Origin: Glaciecola sp.
GTDB lineage: Bacteria; Pseudomonadota; Gammaproteobacteria; Enterobacterales; Alteromonadaceae
Length of the DNA: 64,000 bases
Assembly: GCA_018623155.1 (NCBI GenBank)
Contig: JAAZVZ010000006.1
Coordinates: forward strand, 57,458-121,457
Direction: 5' to 3'
Every line of letters starts with the position of its first letter. Positions within the stretch are counted from its first letter, which is position 1. The position numbers and the translations under genes were made by a program. This document shows positions 11,123 to 22,112 of this stretch, piece after piece. The notes under the pieces are model-generated. The model saw only the letters and a program-made list of their open reading frames with translations. It ran no database searches and was not told the origin of the DNA.

Positions 11123-12481
11123 TTATCGAATGATTGAACGGATCTCTCCATCCTTTAATTGAGTGGTGATCTCATCACCACTTTTGACTTGTGAAGGGTG
11201 TTGGATGACGCGCTCTCCCTGTTTTGTGATGCTATATCCTCTACTTAACGTAGCCAGAGGGCTTACTGAATTAAGTAAGCCAGCAAGTCGATTAAGCTCT
11301 GTTTGCGCATTACCAAGGGTTGTGTGTTGAGCTTGTTCCAGTCTACTTGATAAGTTACGTAAGTGAGATTGTTGCAAGTCGATACGATGTTTTGGATTGC
11401 GCTGCAGCAGTGTTTGATTTGCTTGAGTCAGCCGGGTAGTGGCTTGATTAAGCGATGCAGTGATTTCTTTTTGTAAGCGCATGGTGAGCTGGTCTAGGTG
11501 TTGCGCTTGTTGTTGTAAGCGATATTTAGGGTGGTTTTGAATAAGTTTTGCCGTAAGTTGCTCAATACGGTGTTGAGCATTGTTCTGCAATCGTCCTAAT
11601 GCCTGGCTGAGTCGACTCTCATATTGTGCTATATTATCAAATAACCGTTGTGAATCTTGACTCACTAATTCTGCCGCCTGGGATGGCGTTGCCGCTCTTA
11701 CATCAGCAACAAAATCGGCAATTGTGACATCCACTTCATGACCGACGGCACTGACAATGGGCAAACGTGACCCAAATATTGCCCTTGCTACAGGTTCTTC
11801 GTTAAAACACCATAAATCCTCTAATGAACCACCGCCACGTCCAACAATCAATACATCCACTTCATTGCGTTGGTTTGCGATGTGAAGCGCACGAACAATC
11901 TGTGCTGTTGCCGAACTTCCTTGTACTTGTGAAGGGTAAACAATCACTTCAATCGCTGGGTTACGTTGCTCCAAGACGGTCAAAATGTCATGCAAAGCGG
12001 CGCCACTTGCTGAGGTAATTACACCAACTCTGCGTATATGTTCAGGTAAAGCTTGTTTGGTTTGTGTGGCAAATAAGCCCTCTTGCATCAGCTTATTTTT
12101 GAGCGCTTCAAATTGTTGTTTGAGTAAGCCTTCGCCATCTTGCTCCATGTATTCAACGATAATTTGATAATCGCCACGAGGCTCATACAAACTCACACTA
12201 GCACGAACAATGATCTTGTCGCCGTTTTTCGGCTGTTTAGCGACTCGGCTATTGGCACCTTTAAACATCGCTCCTTTGACTTGGGCTTTGTTATCTTTTA
12301 ACGAAAAATACCAATGCCCAGAGCTTGCTGCGACAAAATTCGAAATTTCACCGCTTAACCAGACTTGCCCCAACTCACGCATCAGAATGTTTTTGGCCAT
12401 GCTGTTGAGTGAACTAATGCTCAGAATATTTCTAGAAGAGCCTTGAGATTGAGCGGGGTTTGGTCGGTTTGACTCGAACAT
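11123..12481 (-). CDS. xseA: exodeoxyribonuclease VII large subunit
   Basis: A 452-residue nuclease subunit that degrades single-stranded DNA with XseB. The N-terminal OB fold (VWLSGEISNFVAASSGHWYFSLKD) is followed by the catalytic domain with IVGRGGGSLEDLWCFNEE and SAVGHEVDVTIADFVADVRAATPSQAAE, then a long coiled coil and the C-terminal segment LSRGYSIT. Length equals the family norm. It is divergent from guaB (100-bp gap), the common gammaproteobacterial arrangement. Confidence 0.97.
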   Translation of the reverse strand: MFESNRPNPAQSQGSSRNILSISSLNSMAKNILMRELGQVWLSGEISNFVAASSGHWYFSLKDNKAQVKGAMFKGANSRVAKQPKNGDKIIVRASVSLYEPRGDYQIIVEYMEQDGEGLLKQQFEALKNKLMQEGLFATQTKQALPEHIRRVGVITSASGAALHDILTVLEQRNPAIEVIVYPSQVQGSSATAQIVRALHIANQRNEVDVLIVGRGGGSLEDLWCFNEEPVARAIFGSRLPIVSAVGHEVDVTIADFVADVRAATPSQAAELVSQDSQRLFDNIAQYESRLSQALGRLQNNAQHRIEQLTAKLIQNHPKYRLQQQAQHLDQLTMRLQKEITASLNQATTRLTQANQTLLQRNPKHRIDLQQSHLRNLSSRLEQAQHTTLGNAQTELNRLAGLLNSVSPLATLSRGYSITKQGERVIQHPSQVKSGDEITTQLKDGEIRSIIR

Positions 12482-12581
12482 GTATATTTATTTCCTTTAT
12501 CTTAAGAATTTTGTTGTGAAAAAAAGGGAAAACCACTACAATTGCACCGCAATTAACACCCTTTCCAAGTAGGTTATTTGC

Positions 12582-14051
12582 ATGTTACGAATTGCTCAAG
12601 AAGCTTTAACATTTGACGATGTTTTAATCGTTCCGGGCCACTCAACGGTCCTCCCTCACACTGCATCATTACAAACCCGTTTGACCCGTAAAGTCAACCT
12701 AAATATCCCAATGATTTCAGCTGCCATGGATACGGTATCAGAAGCGCGTCTTGCGATCGCATTAGCCCAGGAAGGGGGCATTGGTTTTATTCATAAGAAT
12801 ATGACAGCAGAAGAACAAGCTGAACATGTACGTCAGGTCAAAAAATACGAATCAGGTGTCGTATCTGATCCTGTCACAGTGAGCCCAGACGCGACCATTG
12901 GCGAAGTAAATGATTTGAGTGCTCGTCTGGGTTATTCAGGTTTTCCAGTCATTGATGACGATAATAATCTCGTAGGTATTGTTACTGGTCGTGATTTGCG
13001 TTTTGAAACCAATTTGACGGGTTCAATCGAAACGGTCATGACGCCAAAAGAACGTCTAGTTACGGTTAAGCCTGGTGCGTCGAGTGAAACAGTGCTGGAA
13101 TTAATGCACGACCATCGCATTGAAAAAATCTTAGTGGTTGACGATGCATTTAAACTACAAGGCTTAATTACCGTCAAAGATCATCAAAAAGCAGAAAATA
13201 AACCAAATGCTTGTAAAGATGAATTAGGCCGTTTGCGAGTTGGTGCGGCAGTCAGTGTTGGCGCGGGTACGGACGAGCGCATTGAGTTACTGGTACAAGC
13301 AGGCGTAGATGTATTATTGATTGATACGTCTCACGGTCATTCACAAGGCGTCATTGACCGAGTGGCAAAGGTTCGTAAACAATATCCTGATTTGCAATTA
13401 ATTGCTGGTAACGTTGCTACCGCGGCAGGGGCAAAAGCTCTAGCGGATGCTGGAGTTGATGCTGTAAAAGTCGGTATCGGTCCTGGTTCTATTTGTACCA
13501 CGCGCATTGTTACCGGTTGTGGTGTACCTCAGATCACAGCGATTAGTGATGCGGTTGATGCTCTGAAAGGCACCGATATTCCGGTTATTGCTGATGGTGG
13601 TATTCGTTTCTCTGGTGATATTGCAAAAGCTCTTGTAGCTGGAGCATCTTGCGTCATGGTTGGGTCTATGTTGGCTGGTACTGAAGAAGCTCCTGGTGAG
13701 GTCGAATTGTATCAAGGTCGTTATTACAAATCTTACCGTGGCATGGGCTCATTGGGTGCGATGAACCAATCTCAAGGTTCTTCGGACCGTTATTTCCAAG
13801 ATTCAAAGAGCGCCGATAAGCTTGTACCAGAGGGTATTGAAGGTCGAGTGGCGTACAAAGGGCCGATTGCCAATATTATTCATCAACAAATGGGTGGATT
13901 GCGTTCTGCGATGGGACTGACTGGCAGTGCCACGATTGCAGAACTCAACACTAAGCCACAATTTGTGCGCGTGACAGCTGCTGGTATGGGCGAATCACAC
14001 GTGCATGATGTCACCATTACCAAAGAAGCACCAAACTACCGCATGGGCTAA
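12582..14051 (+). CDS. guaB: IMP dehydrogenase
   Basis: A 489-residue enzyme that oxidises IMP to XMP, the first committed step of GMP synthesis. The TIM barrel holds the catalytic loop [18 protein letters not shown] (active Cys about 306), and two CBS domains are inserted at about residues 95-200. The flap motif and the C-terminal GMTGSAT-like region are present. guaA follows after 16 bp as the usual guaBA operon. Confidence 0.98.
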   Translation: MLRIAQEALTFDDVLIVPGHSTVLPHTASLQTRLTRKVNLNIPMISAAMDTVSEARLAIALAQEGGIGFIHKNMTAEEQAEHVRQVKKYESGVVSDPVTVSPDATIGEVNDLSARLGYSGFPVIDDDNNLVGIVTGRDLRFETNLTGSIETVMTPKERLVTVKPGASSETVLELMHDHRIEKILVVDDAFKLQGLITVKDHQKAENKPNACKDELGRLRVGAAVSVGAGTDERIELLVQAGVDVLLIDTSHGHSQGVIDRVAKVRKQYPDLQLIAGNVATAAGAKALADAGVDAVKVGIGPGSICTTRIVTGCGVPQITAISDAVDALKGTDIPVIADGGIRFSGDIAKALVAGASCVMVGSMLAGTEEAPGEVELYQGRYYKSYRGMGSLGAMNQSQGSSDRYFQDSKSADKLVPEGIEGRVAYKGPIANIIHQQMGGLRSAMGLTGSATIAELNTKPQFVRVTAAGMGESHVHDVTITKEAPNYRMG

Positions 14052-14067
14052 TTTTTAGAGAAATTTA

Positions 14068-15645
14068 ATGACAACTAATATTCATTCACAAAAGATCCTT
14101 ATTCTCGATTTTGGGTCACAATATACTCAGCTCATTGCTCGTCGTGTACGTGAAATAGGCGTTTACTGTGAACTTTGGGCATGGGATGTTACCGAAGCTC
14201 AAATCAAAGAGTTTGCCCCAGATGGTATTATTTTATCTGGTGGACCCGAATCAGTTACTGAGACCGGTTCACCACGTGCGCCAGAATATGTTTTTAATGC
14301 AGGAGTGCCTGTATTAGGGATATGTTATGGCATGCAGACTATGGCTGAACAACTCGGTGGCGCCGTTCAAGGCTCAGATCTACGTGAGTTTGGCTACGCA
14401 CAAGTTGAAGTGGTCTCTCCTAATGCCTTATTTGACAAAATTGAAGACCACATTGGCACATCCGGTAATGCATTACTTGATGTGTGGATGAGCCATGGTG
14501 ACAAGGTCTCTGCTATCCCGGAAGGGTTTGTCAAAGTCGCGCAAACCGATAGTTGTCCGTTCGCAGCAATGGCCAATGAAGAGAAAAAATTCTACGGTGT
14601 TCAGTTCCACCCAGAAGTAACGCATACCCGCCAAGGCGAGCGATTACTATCGCATTTTGTGTTGGATATCTGTGGCCTTGAAAAACTATGGACACCGGGT
14701 GCGATCATCGAAGACGCGATTGAGCGTATCAAAACAAAAGTCGGTGATGATGAAGTCATTCTCGGCCTTTCTGGTGGTGTAGATTCCTCCGTTGTAGCAA
14801 TGCTCATGCACCGTGCAATCGGTGATAACCTCACTTGTGTATTTGTCGACAATGGTTTGTTGCGCCTGAATGAAGGTCAACAAGTTATGGATATGTTTGG
14901 TGACCACTTTGGTTTAAACATTATCAAAGTTGATGCTGAAGAACGCTTTTTAGCAGCTTTAGAAGGTGAATCTGACCCAGAAGCTAAACGCAAAATCATC
15001 GGTCATGAATTTGTGGGTGTATTTGATGAAGAAGCTTCCAAATTAGTGAATGCCAAATGGTTAGCACAAGGGACAATTTATCCAGATGTGATTGAATCAG
15101 CAGGATCTGCAACAGGCAAAGCGCATGTTATCAAATCTCATCACAATGTTGGTGGGTTGCCCGAAGACATGGAAATGGGCTTGGTTGAACCATTGCGCGA
15201 ATTGTTTAAAGACGAAGTGCGTAAGATTGGTTTAGAGCTTGGCCTACCTTACGATATGCTTTATCGCCATCCTTTCCCAGGACCGGGTTTAGGTGTACGG
15301 GTGTTAGGCGAGATCAAAAAGGAATACTGCGATTTGTTACGTCGAGCGGATGCGATTTTTATCGAAGAGCTTTACGCAGCCGATTTGTATCACAAGGTAT
15401 CTCAAGCCTTTACCGTGTTTTTACCGGTACGCTCAGTTGGCGTGATGGGCGATGCGCGTAAATACGATTGGGTCGTTTCATTGCGTGCGGTAGAGACCAT
15501 TGATTTTATGACTGCACATTGGGCGCACCTACCGTATGATTTCTTGGGTAAAGTATCCAATCGAATTATCAACGAAATCGATGGTATTTCAAGAGTCGTG
15601 TATGATGTGAGTGGTAAGCCACCTGCAACGATTGAGTGGGAGTAA
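14068..15645 (+). CDS. guaA: GMP synthase (glutamine-hydrolysing)
   Basis: A 525-residue two-domain enzyme converting XMP to GMP. The class I glutamine amidotransferase domain has the Cys nucleophile in GICYGMQ and the His/Glu pair in [11 protein letters not shown]. The ATP pyrophosphatase domain has the PP-loop LSGGVDSS, and the dimerisation domain ends in the family signature PPATIEWE. It forms an operon with guaB. Confidence 0.98.
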   Translation: MTTNIHSQKILILDFGSQYTQLIARRVREIGVYCELWAWDVTEAQIKEFAPDGIILSGGPESVTETGSPRAPEYVFNAGVPVLGICYGMQTMAEQLGGAVQGSDLREFGYAQVEVVSPNALFDKIEDHIGTSGNALLDVWMSHGDKVSAIPEGFVKVAQTDSCPFAAMANEEKKFYGVQFHPEVTHTRQGERLLSHFVLDICGLEKLWTPGAIIEDAIERIKTKVGDDEVILGLSGGVDSSVVAMLMHRAIGDNLTCVFVDNGLLRLNEGQQVMDMFGDHFGLNIIKVDAEERFLAALEGESDPEAKRKIIGHEFVGVFDEEASKLVNAKWLAQGTIYPDVIESAGSATGKAHVIKSHHNVGGLPEDMEMGLVEPLRELFKDEVRKIGLELGLPYDMLYRHPFPGPGLGVRVLGEIKKEYCDLLRRADAIFIEELYAADLYHKVSQAFTVFLPVRSVGVMGDARKYDWVVSLRAVETIDFMTAHWAHLPYDFLGKVSNRIINEIDGISRVVYDVSGKPPATIEWE

Positions 15646-16097
15646 TTATTACGATCTAAGATAATCACTTTCAGCACTGCTGATGATTGTCTTACCGATA
15701 TTGATGAGGCTCTATTAGATTGTGTTTTTGCTCATAAGAAGGCTTTAGTAGCCTTCTTAGAGCAACAATCACCACCTTAAACTCAGCGACCAGAAGCCAC
15801 AGCTATTTGCTCAAGCCTACCTTTACCAAATCAATTAGAAATCACAGAAGAACCTTAAGAAACCAGTCAAAAGTGCACGGTTTATGACTGTTTTTATATT
15901 ATGTTTGACACTATTGCTGACTGGAAAAGTGAAGCATTGTGTAACGCCTTCCCTAAAGATATTCAGTTTGCAGCAGATATAAAAAATGTTTCATCAAATA
16001 ACCAATCTATGATGTACAAATGACATTTTTACATCATAGCGGTCTGAGATGAATTCTTATGACGAGTAAATGATTCACAGGTTGAAGGTACAAATAA
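15646..16097 (+). other. 452-bp intergenic stretch with two inverted repeats, no supported gene
   Basis: No convincing gene is seen between guaA and the methyltransferase. It holds an inverted repeat at 15736-15758 (AAGAAGGCT / AGCCTTCTT, TTAGT loop) that could end guaA transcription but lacks a T-run. A second perfect 10-bp inverted repeat, CTATGATGTA / TACATCATAG, lies at 16007-16016 and 16030-16039. A 40-codon reading frame from ATG 15901 to 16023 has no ribosome site and is not called. The base composition and broken frames could reflect a decayed gene, but no family is recognisable. Confidence 0.5.
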
Positions 16098-16844
16098 ATG
16101 ATGAGGCAAGAGCTATCTGACGAGCTTTTTGTTGAGTGGTCAAAAGATACGAATGAACAATCTTGGGATACGCAGTTCGTTGCTGCACAAACTCAACAAC
16201 GCAATCTTACTTTGGGTTTAGATGTTGGTGGTGGCATCGGGGCGTTTGCCAACTCAATACTCAATTTGAATGACAATATACAATCTATGGATGTTGTGGA
16301 TCCGAGCGTGCAGGCTCACTCAAATTTTGTCAAACATCGTAAAAGCAAGCTGATTAAGGGTTATATGAGCAACATCCCAGTATTGAGTTCATATGATTTC
16401 ATAACCGTTAATTTGGTCTGCCATCATGTAATTTCTGACTCCAATAAAGAGACATTAGATGCTCAAATTAATTTTTTGAAGGATGCCCATGCTCTTTTAA
16501 AAGATGGGGGTGTGTTGTTCGTTGAAGAAAATATTTATGAAAGTTATTTGTCTGAAGATTTGTGTGGACGATTGATTTATGAGGTCACGTCATTACGAGG
16601 TATAGAAAAAATTACTCGGAAGTTAGGGGCAAATACTGCTGGAGAAGGTGTGCGGTTTCATTCCGACACTGCTTGGCAAAAAATATTTGCAGCGTCTGGT
16701 TTTGAGCTTGTAAAAACTTACGATAATGATAGCTGGGGAACGGTCATGCCTTTATGGCAAAAAATCCCTTTATTATGTCAGGGGCGGTTTCAAAGAATGT
16801 ACGTTTTGCAAAAATCATCAGATACTGAAAACAGTAGAATATAA
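16098..16844 (+). CDS. class I SAM-dependent methyltransferase of unknown target
   Basis: A 248-residue protein with a Rossmann methyltransferase core: motif I is LGLDVGGGIGAFANSI (about residues 36-51), the acidic residue after strand 2 is in MDVVDPS, and motif IV/V regions follow (YDFITVNLVCHHV; LLKDGGVLFVEENIYE). I do not recognise the subfamily, so substrate is unknown. It stands alone between guaA and the oppositely oriented pldA, preceded by a 450-bp non-coding stretch, which suggests a later insertion. ATG 16098 lacks a strong ribosome site (GAAGGTACAAATA upstream is acceptable). Confidence 0.75.
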   Translation: MMRQELSDELFVEWSKDTNEQSWDTQFVAAQTQQRNLTLGLDVGGGIGAFANSILNLNDNIQSMDVVDPSVQAHSNFVKHRKSKLIKGYMSNIPVLSSYDFITVNLVCHHVISDSNKETLDAQINFLKDAHALLKDGGVLFVEENIYESYLSEDLCGRLIYEVTSLRGIEKITRKLGANTAGEGVRFHSDTAWQKIFAASGFELVKTYDNDSWGTVMPLWQKIPLLCQGRFQRMYVLQKSSDTENSRI

Positions 16845-16913
16845 CCATCAAAATCCGTTAATTAAGGTTCTGAATTAAATGTAGTTGTTACACTGAAGTG
16901 TACCAAGAACTGT

Positions 16914-17870
16914 TTATAAGAAGCGTAATTGTATGCCTAAACCAATCCGCTGTTGGTGTCGATTGTAGTCAATCAAACTATCACCATACCCATTGAAGTA
17001 TTGCAGGAGCACATCATAGCGTTTGGAAAAGTTATAAGTATAGTTGAACTCTATACTGCCGCGATTTTCGCTTGTTCTAAGATTGTTGCGTAGACGTGCG
17101 AATAATTTGTGTTTTGGCGAGAATTGCCAGGCGTATCCAAGCTCGATTCGACCTATAAAATCCAAAATATCTGGATTGTCATCGCCAGTCGGATCCTGAA
17201 TATTGTCTTTGGCATCTTCTGGAATGCGATACCAAGTCCTTACGTAATACGCTGAATCCACATCGCTAAATAAAGCGGTCCATATCACGCGATTCCAACT
17301 GCGAGAATTCAAACCAGATTGGCCATTAGATTGGTGATTAAAGCTCATTTCGATTGCATTGAAACGATATTGTAAAAAACTGTAATCCGCTTGCCAACGA
17401 TACATGAGCTCAGGTTCATAGTTGGTTTCACGAAACGGTTTGGAAACTTCTGAATTGTATACCTGCCAAAACGACTTTGCTGTGAAGCCAAAATACCACC
17501 CTGTATTGGTATCGCCCAACGAATAAATTGGGATTTTGATACTGATTTGAAATTTGGCCTCTTGATTATCTATATTGCCTTGATTGAGATCGACTTGTCC
17601 TGCAGAGTTTGGGTTGTTGGCATAGGTGAAAGGTAGCAAGTAATTTTGTTTGTGTTGATAAATGGCAAAAGGCAATTCATCTAAGCGCTGCTCGGCATTA
17701 TCGCGAGCATCTAAAATAGAAGGTGCTCTAGGCGCTTGTTCAATTTCCTGAATGGTTTCTGCTGCGACGCGCTTGGCTTTTTGTAACGGCGTTTCTACAG
17801 AATCTTGTTGTGCAAACAGCGCTGCAGAACATGTTAAGCATATGAGGGCAATCAGTTTGTTTAGCATCAT
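16914..17870 (-). CDS. pldA: outer-membrane phospholipase A1
   Basis: A 318-residue outer-membrane phospholipase (OMPLA). The catalytic motif NHQSNGQSGLNSRSWNRV gives the His and Ser nucleophile pair and the Asn of the family's His-Ser-Asn triad. A signal peptide (LIALICLTCSAALFA) precedes a helical/linker region, and the C-terminus ends in beta strands with a final aromatic/hydrophobic residue (GLGIQLRFL), as in other barrels. The enzyme is known to hydrolyse phospholipids that reach the outer leaflet. It is 73 bp downstream-adjacent to proS in the opposite half of the locus, reading leftward. Confidence 0.92.
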   Translation of the reverse strand: MMLNKLIALICLTCSAALFAQQDSVETPLQKAKRVAAETIQEIEQAPRAPSILDARDNAEQRLDELPFAIYQHKQNYLLPFTYANNPNSAGQVDLNQGNIDNQEAKFQISIKIPIYSLGDTNTGWYFGFTAKSFWQVYNSEVSKPFRETNYEPELMYRWQADYSFLQYRFNAIEMSFNHQSNGQSGLNSRSWNRVIWTALFSDVDSAYYVRTWYRIPEDAKDNIQDPTGDDNPDILDFIGRIELGYAWQFSPKHKLFARLRNNLRTSENRGSIEFNYTYNFSKRYDVLLQYFNGYGDSLIDYNRHQQRIGLGIQLRFL

Positions 17871-17943
17871 TCATCCATAAATAAGCCATGAGTACCGCAA
17901 AGTGTAGTCATGGCTTGAAAAAGGTGCAATAGCACAAAAAAGA

Positions 17944-19656
17944 TTAAAGTTCTTTGATGAATGCTAATGCGTTATCGATGTCCAACAATTGCTTCTCACC
18001 AGTGTGGCGAGACTTGTATTCGATTTGTTGGTTATCTAGGTTGCGTTCACCGATGACAATAGAGTGAGGGATGCCAATCAATTCCATGTCATTAAACATG
18101 ACCCCTGGACGTTCTTTACGGTCATCAAATAGCACTTCAATACCGGCTTCTTTGCATTCAGAATATAGCTGTTCGGCGACTTCTTTAATACGATGAGACT
18201 TGTGCATGTTCATTGGGATTATCACAAGTTTGAATGGCGCAATCGCATCTGGCCATTTAATGCCAAATTTATCATGATTTTGCTCGATGGTAGCTGCCAT
18301 TATGCGTGATACACCAATACCATAGCATCCCATAGTCAGCGTATCGTGTTTACCAGTATCAGTTAGGACTCCACAGTTCATGGCTTTAGAGTACTTTTGA
18401 CCCAGTTGGAAAATATGACCGACTTCAATACCGCGTTTGATTGCGATTTCACCTTGACCATCTGGGGACGGATCACCTTCGACCACGTTGCGCAAATCAA
18501 ATACTTCATATTCGCCGACATCTCGAGTCCAATTGGTCCCCGTATAATGCACATCATCAATATTAGCTCCGCATACAAAATCGGCTAAAGCAGCCGCACT
18601 GCGATCGGCAATGATTGGTATGGATAATCCAACAGGACCAATTGAACCGACATTGGCACCCACTTCTGCAAAAATGCGTTCTTCTGGGGCCATCGCAAAT
18701 GGCACCCCAATCAATGGATGTTTTTCAGCTTTGAGTTCGTTGAGTTCGTGATCACCTCGCAAGACTAATGCCACTAATGGTTGCGCCCCATCTTCTTGTG
18801 CTTCACCCAGTACGATCAACGTTTTTACTGTTGTAATAGGTTCGATATTCAGCAATGCTGAGACGTCTGCTATGGATTTTGCATTCGGTGTGTCGACTTT
18901 GGTTAACGCTTGAGTACCTTCACCTTGTGACTCTGGTGCAACCGCTTCTGCCATTTCAACGTTTGCGGCATAACCTGAAGCCGTTGAGAACGCAATATCA
19001 TCTTCACCAGAATCCGCTAGAACGTGAAACTCATGAGAGCCAGAACCACCAATTGATCCATTATCGGCAATGACCGGGCGGTATTCTAGGCCGATGCGTT
19101 CAAAAATATTACAGTATGCCTGATACATTGCATCATATGTGGTTTGTAAGCACTCATCTGATGTATGGAATGAGTAAGCGTCTTTCATCAAGAACTCACG
19201 TCCACGCATCACTCCAAAACGAGGACGCACTTCATCGCGAAACTTAGTTTGAATTTGATATAAATTCAGTGGAAGTTGCTTATAGCTACTGATTTCGTTG
19301 CGGACAAGTGCGGTGACGACTTCTTCATGTGTGGGGCCAAGAACAAAGTCGCGCTGATGACGGTCTTTGATACGTAACAATTCTGGACCGTACTCTTCCC
19401 AGCGGCCTGATTCTTCCCATAAGTCTGCTGGCTGTACTACTGGCATGAGGATTTCAATCGCACCAGCTTTGTCCATCTCTTCTCGTACAATGTTCGCAAT
19501 TTTGCTAAGGACTCTTAAACCGGTCGGAAGGTAGTTGTACAAGCCTGATGCGACTTTGCGGATCATGCCCGATCGCAACATCAACTGATGTGATATGACT
19601 TCAGCATCAGCTGGGGTTTCTTTTTGAGTGGATAACAAATATTGTGTAGTGCGCAT
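17944..19656 (-). CDS. proS: prolyl-tRNA synthetase
   Basis: A 570-residue class II synthetase of the bacterial type with an inserted editing (YbaK-like) domain between motifs 2 and 3. Visible motifs are [49 protein letters not shown] and [10 protein letters not shown]. The start is set at ATG 19656, giving [19 protein letters not shown] as in E. coli ProS; a TTG 30 bp upstream would add ten non-conserved residues. AAGGA lies ten bases before the ATG. Confidence 0.97.
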   Translation of the reverse strand: MRTTQYLLSTQKETPADAEVISHQLMLRSGMIRKVASGLYNYLPTGLRVLSKIANIVREEMDKAGAIEILMPVVQPADLWEESGRWEEYGPELLRIKDRHQRDFVLGPTHEEVVTALVRNEISSYKQLPLNLYQIQTKFRDEVRPRFGVMRGREFLMKDAYSFHTSDECLQTTYDAMYQAYCNIFERIGLEYRPVIADNGSIGGSGSHEFHVLADSGEDDIAFSTASGYAANVEMAEAVAPESQGEGTQALTKVDTPNAKSIADVSALLNIEPITTVKTLIVLGEAQEDGAQPLVALVLRGDHELNELKAEKHPLIGVPFAMAPEERIFAEVGANVGSIGPVGLSIPIIADRSAAALADFVCGANIDDVHYTGTNWTRDVGEYEVFDLRNVVEGDPSPDGQGEIAIKRGIEVGHIFQLGQKYSKAMNCGVLTDTGKHDTLTMGCYGIGVSRIMAATIEQNHDKFGIKWPDAIAPFKLVIIPMNMHKSHRIKEVAEQLYSECKEAGIEVLFDDRKERPGVMFNDMELIGIPHSIVIGERNLDNQQIEYKSRHTGEKQLLDIDNALAFIKEL

Positions 19657-19734
19657 TGAATCGATGTCCTTCGTTGCGAGCGTCAAAAAATTGCCTGCAT
19701 TTTAGCACAACTCAGGCTGGGCTAAAGGACTAAA

Positions 19735-20418
19735 TTAGTCTTGTTGTACATCTGTTACATGACAAACGTTATCCATGATGGAAAAGTGCCAATCGCATCC
19801 AAATAACCTGACGACATAGATTCGGTCTGGTTGATTTTGATATGCCGGGCGAGGGTCGCTTTGCAGTATGAGCGATATTTGTGTAAGTTGATGGGAGGTG
19901 ATGCCAATTTGCAATGCTTTACTATGACACTCAACCATTACCTGTAATGGTTCTGGTGCGTCCGGTGCGACGCCAGCAACCGCATCAGCGATACTGTCGG
20001 CATAAGGAATGTACGGTTTGATATCATACAGTGGCGTTTGATTCACGACATCTGCACCACTGATGTTGAGTGTGATGCCATTTTGAGCATGCTTGACTGA
20101 GTGAAGTTGGACAACCGACATGCCTAATTGATTGGGCCGAAATGGGCTTCTTGACGCAAATACACCGAGTTTTTGATTGCCTCCTAAACGAGGAGGTCTG
20201 ATCAACGGTTTAAAATCAGATTGTGGCACCTGATGAAAGCCAAAAATCAACCAGATATGGGAGTAGTCGATTAGCCCTCGAAAGGCATTTATATCGCTGT
20301 AATCCGGGTAGATAATGATGTGAGACTGGACTTTCGAAAGCAAAGACGCTTGCCGAGGAATGCCAAACTTTTCATCGAAAGGCGTGCAAATTTTTCCTAT
20401 CGGATGGATGTTAGCCAT
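19735..20418 (-). CDS. trmO: tRNA (adenine-N6)-methyltransferase TrmO (YaeB/TsaA family)
   Basis: A 227-residue SAM enzyme that methylates t6A37 of tRNA-Thr in E. coli. The UPF0066 signature is RPPRLGGNQKLGVFASRSPFRPNQLGMS (positions within the first half), and the N-terminus IHPIGKICTPFDEKFGIPRQ is family-typical. ATG 20418 is preferred over an ATG nine codons upstream because it overlaps the DUF1415 stop by 8 bp and gives the conserved N-terminus. It is the third gene of folD-DUF1415-trmO. Confidence 0.9.
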   Translation of the reverse strand: MANIHPIGKICTPFDEKFGIPRQASLLSKVQSHIIIYPDYSDINAFRGLIDYSHIWLIFGFHQVPQSDFKPLIRPPRLGGNQKLGVFASRSPFRPNQLGMSVVQLHSVKHAQNGITLNISGADVVNQTPLYDIKPYIPYADSIADAVAGVAPDAPEPLQVMVECHSKALQIGITSHQLTQISLILQSDPRPAYQNQPDRIYVVRLFGCDWHFSIMDNVCHVTDVQQD

Positions 20419-20950
20419 GTGTTGCACGCTTGAGTTGCTGAACAAAATACTCTTTGCCTAGTGTTTGTGCGGTAATGATGTTCTTATCTGGGATCCCTTC
20501 CGGATCATCCATCACATCAAGTACCTTAGTTAAACTACCTTCTCGCAAAATGTGAAGCATCGGATGTGGCGAGCGATTGGTATAATGACTAGCGTCCTCT
20601 TCATCGACACCGGCAAAGATATATTGTGGATGAAAACTTGCTATTTGGTAGGTACCAGAGTAGCCCAGGTCATCGAGCACTCTTTCGGCAAAATATAAGT
20701 AGTCGAGATAATCCTCAAAGGTGGTTGTCTCGTTCATGATCACAAGGGTCGTATCCGTACTTGGATGGGTGTCTAAAAAACTAAATTCAGCTTTCAATTG
20801 TTCAAACAATGCATCGGGTTTGAGGATGTTTGATTCAACATACCGGATTTGGTCGTTGCAAAAAGGCTTTTTCGCAAAAGGGCAAAAATTATGCCCGATG
20901 ACAATGTGCTCTAACCAATATTTTGTCGCCTCAATCGCAGATTGAGTCAT
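20411..20950 (-). CDS. DUF1415 family protein
   Basis: A 179-residue protein of unknown function recognised by its N-terminal [19 protein letters not shown] segment, which has conserved Cys residues, and by the central FHPQYIFAG and [13 protein letters not shown] segments. It overlaps folD by 4 bp (ATGA) and trmO by 8 bp, so it is translated as part of that operon. No signal peptide or membrane helix is seen. The linkage to tRNA and folate genes does not define its job. Confidence 0.85.
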   Translation of the reverse strand: MTQSAIEATKYWLEHIVIGHNFCPFAKKPFCNDQIRYVESNILKPDALFEQLKAEFSFLDTHPSTDTTLVIMNETTTFEDYLDYLYFAERVLDDLGYSGTYQIASFHPQYIFAGVDEEDASHYTNRSPHPMLHILREGSLTKVLDVMDDPEGIPDKNIITAQTLGKEYFVQQLKRATHG

Positions 20951-21807
20951 TTTTGTGTTTGTGCCTTCACATACGCTTCGAGCGTGTTTTCAATCAGGCT
21001 AGCGACCGTCATAGGACCGACGCCTCCTGGAACAGGTGTGATCCAGCCCGCGCGTTCTTGTGCTTTAGCAAACTCGACATCGCCCACTAGAGAACCATCG
21101 TCTAGCCGATTGATACCGACATCAATGACAATGGCATTGTCTTTGACCCATTCGCCTGGAATAAAATTGGGTTTGCCAACGGCTACGACCAACAGGTCAG
21201 CTCGCTCAACATGGCTTTTAAGATCCTTGGTAAATTTGTGACAGGTTGTCACGGTACAACCGGCAAGAAGTAACTCTAAAGCCATCGGACGACCAACAAT
21301 ATTTGAAGCGCCAACGATGACTGCATCAAGGCCTTTGATATCGCGTTTGGTCGACTCAATCATGGTCATAATACCCTTAGGCGTACACGGTCTAATTGCA
21401 GGGATACGTTGTGCTAAGCGACCAATATTGTAAGGGTGGAAACCATCTACGTCTTTGTATGGATTGATGCGCTCAAGGATTTCTTCCGCGTTTAGACCAG
21501 CCGGTAAAGGTAACTGGACCAAAATGCCATCGATCTCTTCGGCGTTGTTTAATTCATCTATGAGCGCCAACAGTTCTTCTTGAGAGGTGGTTGCTGGCAA
21601 ATCGTAGCTTTTTGATACAAAGCCGACTTCATCACAGGCTTTGCGTTTGTTGTTTACATAAACCTGGGATGCGGGGTCTGAACCGACCAAAACGACGGCT
21701 AGACCAGGTGCGCGCTTATTGGCAGCAACGGCACGAGAAACATAAGAGGCGACGTCTTGTCGAACATTTTGAGCGATGACTTTGCCATCGATGAGTTGGG
21801 CTTGCAT
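20947..21807 (-). CDS. folD: methylenetetrahydrofolate dehydrogenase / methenyl-THF cyclohydrolase
   Basis: A 286-residue bifunctional enzyme of one-carbon metabolism (5,10-methylene-THF to 10-formyl-THF). Family motifs are [18 protein letters not shown] (with the catalytic Lys), [27 protein letters not shown] (NADP site) and [12 protein letters not shown]. The gene is divergent from the tRNA-Pro gene, with 110 bp between them. Confidence 0.97.
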   Translation of the reverse strand: MQAQLIDGKVIAQNVRQDVASYVSRAVAANKRAPGLAVVLVGSDPASQVYVNNKRKACDEVGFVSKSYDLPATTSQEELLALIDELNNAEEIDGILVQLPLPAGLNAEEILERINPYKDVDGFHPYNIGRLAQRIPAIRPCTPKGIMTMIESTKRDIKGLDAVIVGASNIVGRPMALELLLAGCTVTTCHKFTKDLKSHVERADLLVVAVGKPNFIPGEWVKDNAIVIDVGINRLDDGSLVGDVEFAKAQERAGWITPVPGGVGPMTVASLIENTLEAYVKAQTQK

Positions 21808-21876
21808 GAATGAACCTATGCGACGTATGAATATGTGTATATTGTTTCATATCGTGGATAAATTGCCAAAAATAAA

Positions 21877-21904
21877 TTGACCAATTCAGACATTCTGTTA
21901 ATAT
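21877..21904 (+). promoter_or_regulatory. sigma-70 promoter of the tRNA-Pro/tRNA-Arg unit
   Basis: A -35 TTGACC (21877-21882) and -10 TAATAT (21899-21904) are 16 bp apart, followed by a GC-rich discriminator GCGC and tRNA-Pro 13 bp on. The tRNA-His promoter at 30222 has the same -10 and GCGC discriminator, a feature of stable RNA promoters. Confidence 0.75.
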
Positions 21905-21917
21905 GCGCAACCCTAGT

Positions 21918-21994
21918 CGGTGAGTGGCGCAGCTTGGTAGCGCACTTGTTTTGGGTACAAGGGGTCGCAGGTTCAAATCCTGTCTCACCGACCA
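21918..21994 (+). tRNA. tRNA-Pro (UGG), copy 1
   Basis: 77 nt cloverleaf with an encoded CCA end. The acceptor CGGTGAG pairs with CTCACCG, the anticodon loop is TTTGGGT (anticodon TGG), and the T loop is GTTCAAATC. It is identical in sequence to the tRNA-Pro at 30505-30581. The two copies bracket the accessory island as 77-bp direct repeats. Confidence 0.97.
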
Positions 21995-22035
21995 TTTCTT
22001 CTACAATGATTTCCTGTTATATTTCAATTTCCAGT

Positions 22036-22112
22036 GCGCCCTTAGCTCAGCTGGATAGAGCAGTAGCCTTCTAAGCTATTGGTCGCAGGTTCGAATCCTG
22101 CAGGGCGCGCCA
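22036..22112 (+). tRNA. tRNA-Arg (UCU)
   Basis: 77 nt with encoded CCA. The acceptor GCGCCCT pairs with AGGGCGC; the anticodon loop CTTCTAA gives TCT, which reads AGA/AGG arginine codons. Its last 20 nt, plus the next base, are duplicated at 22253-22272 (see repeat entry). A terminator follows at 22122. Confidence 0.97.

Noticed and set aside
15901..16023. 40-codon frame in the guaA-methyltransferase gap
   Set aside because: No ribosome site, no recognisable motif, and the end lies within an inverted repeat.
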